Assembly: GCA_007133995.1 (NCBI GenBank)
Contig: SLLP01000119.1
Location: 1-15,421 of the forward strand
DNA length: 15,421 bases
Direction: 5' to 3'
DNA from: Balneolales bacterium
Lineage (GTDB): Bacteria; Bacteroidota; Rhodothermia; Balneolales; Natronogracilivirgulaceae
A program made the translations under genes and the position numbers. The notes under the pieces were generated by a model. It was not told the origin of the DNA, did no database searches, and worked only from the letters and a program-made list of their open reading frames with translations. Numbering within the stretch: position 1 is the first letter of the stretch; each line of letters begins with the position of its first letter. Below are positions 14,188 through 15,421 of the stretch, one piece after another.

Positions 14188-14631
14188 ATGACGATTGCAC
14201 CGGAGTTTGAGGAGCGCTGGAACCGCTTGAAAAGAGAAGGCCGGCCGGGTCTGACCGAAACGCTCTCCATTGAGATCACCGACATTCAGCGCGGCCACGT
14301 ACGAGCAAGCATGCAGGTAACAGATACGGTGAGACAGCCATTTGGTCTGCTTCACGGAGGCGCATCGGTTGCTCTCGCCGAGACTGTGGCCTCCCTGGGA
14401 AGTGTGATGCTCATTGACCCGGACAGTGAAATTGCTGCCGGGGCGGAAATCAATGCCAATCACCTGTTGCCGGTCCAAAGCGGTTCCGTACATGCCGAGG
14501 CCAGTGCGGTACACCTGGGAAAAAGCCTGCATGTCTGGGAAGTACACATTACCGACGACAAAGACCGTTTGGTTTGTATCTCCCGCTGTACCGTAGTGGT
14601 GCGGACTTCGCCTCATTCCCGTGAACGATAA
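14188..14631 (+). CDS. Hotdog-fold acyl-CoA thioesterase, MenI (YdiI)/PaaI type
   Basis: This 147-residue protein has a single hotdog domain. The block QPFGLLHGGASVALAETVAS is nearly the same as in E. coli YdiI/MenI, which hydrolyses 1,4-dihydroxy-2-naphthoyl-CoA in menaquinone synthesis; EINANHL, HLGKSLHVWEVHI and RLVCISRCT also match. The likely catalytic residues are His56 (HGG) and Glu65. A menaquinone role fits the likely lineage, but no other men gene is present, so general acyl-CoA hydrolysis is possible. I chose ATG 14188 because the frame upstream to a TTG at 14104 is encoded by repetitive intergenic DNA and does not look like this family. The 3' end overlaps the opposing RND gene by 19 bases. 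Confidence 0.9.
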   Translation: MTIAPEFEERWNRLKREGRPGLTETLSIEITDIQRGHVRASMQVTDTVRQPFGLLHGGASVALAETVASLGSVMLIDPDSEIAAGAEINANHLLPVQSGSVHAEASAVHLGKSLHVWEVHITDDKDRLVCISRCTVVVRTSPHSRER

Positions 14632-15421
14632 GCTTTCGCAACACGGCCTGACAGCGAATCAAAGACAGAGTACATCACCGGCACAATGACCAGTGTCAGA
14701 AACGTGGCAAACATGAGTCCGCTTATGATGGTGATGCCCATCGGTCCCCAGAATTGTGTGCTCTCCGTTCCAAGCTGAAATGCGGGATCAAAATCGGTCA
14801 ACAGCCCGATGTAATCAATATCAATCCCGAATGTAAGCGGGATAAGCCCAAGGATCGTAGTCAGTGCCGTAAGCAAGACCGGACGCAGTCGAATAGAACC
14901 CGCCTCGATAATCGCCTGCATACGCGGCATCCCCTTATCCATCAGCTGTTTGATATACTCGACAAGAACGATGTTGTTGATACAAACAATGCCGGCAAGA
15001 CTGATTACCCCCACGAACACCATCACACTGAACTCCGTACGCGTAACAATCAGGCCCAGTATCACACCAAGCAGGCTCAGCCCTACAGCGATGACTATGA
15101 TAAAAGGAATGATGAGACTATTGAACTTCGCCAGCAGAACGAGAAAAATGAGAACAAAACTGATAAGCAGTGCCAGCGTAAGGAAACTGAAACTCTCTTC
15201 CTGATCTTCACTCTCCCCGGTGTACTTCATGGTGTATCCCGATGGCAAAGCCGCGCGGTACTCATCCAGGTAATCCTGAACCCGCATCAATATCTGCGGG
15301 CCGCTGTAACCCGGCCCGGCATCAGCCTCCACAGTGGCCGTCCGCAGTAAATCCAGTCTGGTGATGCGGCCGGGGCCGATCCCTTCCTCAAAATCGGCAA
15401 CCGTTACGAGAGGTATCTGGC
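14613..15421 (-). CDS. RND-family efflux transporter (AcrB/HAE1-like), C-terminal part, 5' partial
   Basis: The frame is open to the right edge; about 269 residues of the C-terminal end are visible. They begin in the porter/docking part (IPLVTVADFEEGIGPGRITR, typical of AcrB relatives), pass through the periplasmic segment with GYTMKYTGESEDQEESF, and continue into the last transmembrane helices. GIVCINNIVLVEYI and RLRPVLLTALTTILGLIPLTFG are the classic RND helix motifs, and FWGPMG...TLVIVPVMYSVFD is the last helix. The loop between these two is longer than in AcrB, as in many Bacteroidota-type RND pumps. The protein would sit in the inner membrane and export substrates by proton antiport through an outer-membrane channel. 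Partner genes for the membrane fusion protein and outer channel are not in the window. The substrate is unknown. Confidence 0.93.
   Translation of the reverse strand, partial: QIPLVTVADFEEGIGPGRITRLDLLRTATVEADAGPGYSGPQILMRVQDYLDEYRAALPSGYTMKYTGESEDQEESFSFLTLALLISFVLIFLVLLAKFNSLIIPFIIVIAVGLSLLGVILGLIVTRTEFSVMVFVGVISLAGIVCINNIVLVEYIKQLMDKGMPRMQAIIEAGSIRLRPVLLTALTTILGLIPLTFGIDIDYIGLLTDFDPAFQLGTESTQFWGPMGITIISGLMFATFLTLVIVPVMYSVFDSLSGRVAKAYRSRE

Noticed and set aside
14754..15350. 198-codon open frame on the plus strand
   Set aside because: It is antisense to the conserved RND transporter helices; its Asn/Gln/Lys/Arg-rich product is what the complement of hydrophobic codons gives.
1..15421. Defence system, mobile island, CRISPR or prophage
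   Set aside because: All genes are housekeeping, envelope or repair types; there are no integrases, transposases, nuclease-toxin pairs, att-like repeats or spacer arrays.

Overview
The window looks like ordinary chromosome from a Gram-negative bacterium of the Bacteroidota/Rhodothermota/Balneolota side of the tree; Balneolota or Rhodothermia is my best guess. The reasons are an outer-membrane barrel fused to a TolB-type propeller, a DUF5683-like protein, a kinase-less PASTA protein next to rpe, and AT-rich start regions with almost no Shine-Dalgarno sequences. I see no tRNA, rRNA, CRISPR array, transposase or phage gene. The first and last genes run off the window.

Region 1 (2-7463, plus strand) reads as one tight operon of seven genes: a TolB-propeller/outer-membrane barrel protein (5' end missing), an exported DUF5683-like protein, a membrane-anchored protein with three PASTA domains, ribulose-phosphate 3-epimerase, a PhoH-type ATPase starting at TTG, a metallo-beta-lactamase-fold hydrolase, and a trimeric-type purine nucleoside phosphorylase. 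Junctions are ATGA overlaps, a 62-base overlap, or gaps of at most about 45 bases. It joins envelope functions to sugar-phosphate, RNA and nucleoside metabolism.

Region 2 (7436-10639, minus strand) is a two-gene light-driven DNA repair operon. An iron-sulfur bacterial cryptochrome/(6-4) photolyase comes first, followed 6 bases later by a class II CPD photolyase. Together they should reverse both main UV photoproducts. The CPD photolyase gene runs into the nucleoside phosphorylase gene tail to tail with a 28-base overlap.

Region 3 (10640-11010) is the divergent intergenic region between the photolyase operon and pspC. It holds two imperfect tandem copies of a roughly 100-bp element, each able to form a long hairpin, and one paired position changes on both sides between the copies. 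This is the least explained stretch of the window.

Region 4 (11011-14631, plus strand) holds a small PspC membrane protein, a degenerate Gfo/Idh/MocA-type protein lacking the usual lysine motif, a lipoprotein with two FKBP domains, a PhzF-family protein and a MenI/PaaI-type hotdog thioesterase. Region 5 (14613 to the right edge, minus strand) is the C-terminal end of an RND efflux transporter, overlapping the thioesterase gene tail to tail by 19 bases.

I do not see a clearly new multi-gene system. The candidates worth following are the hairpin repeats, the degenerate oxidoreductase and the unusual insertions in the Fe-S photolyase.
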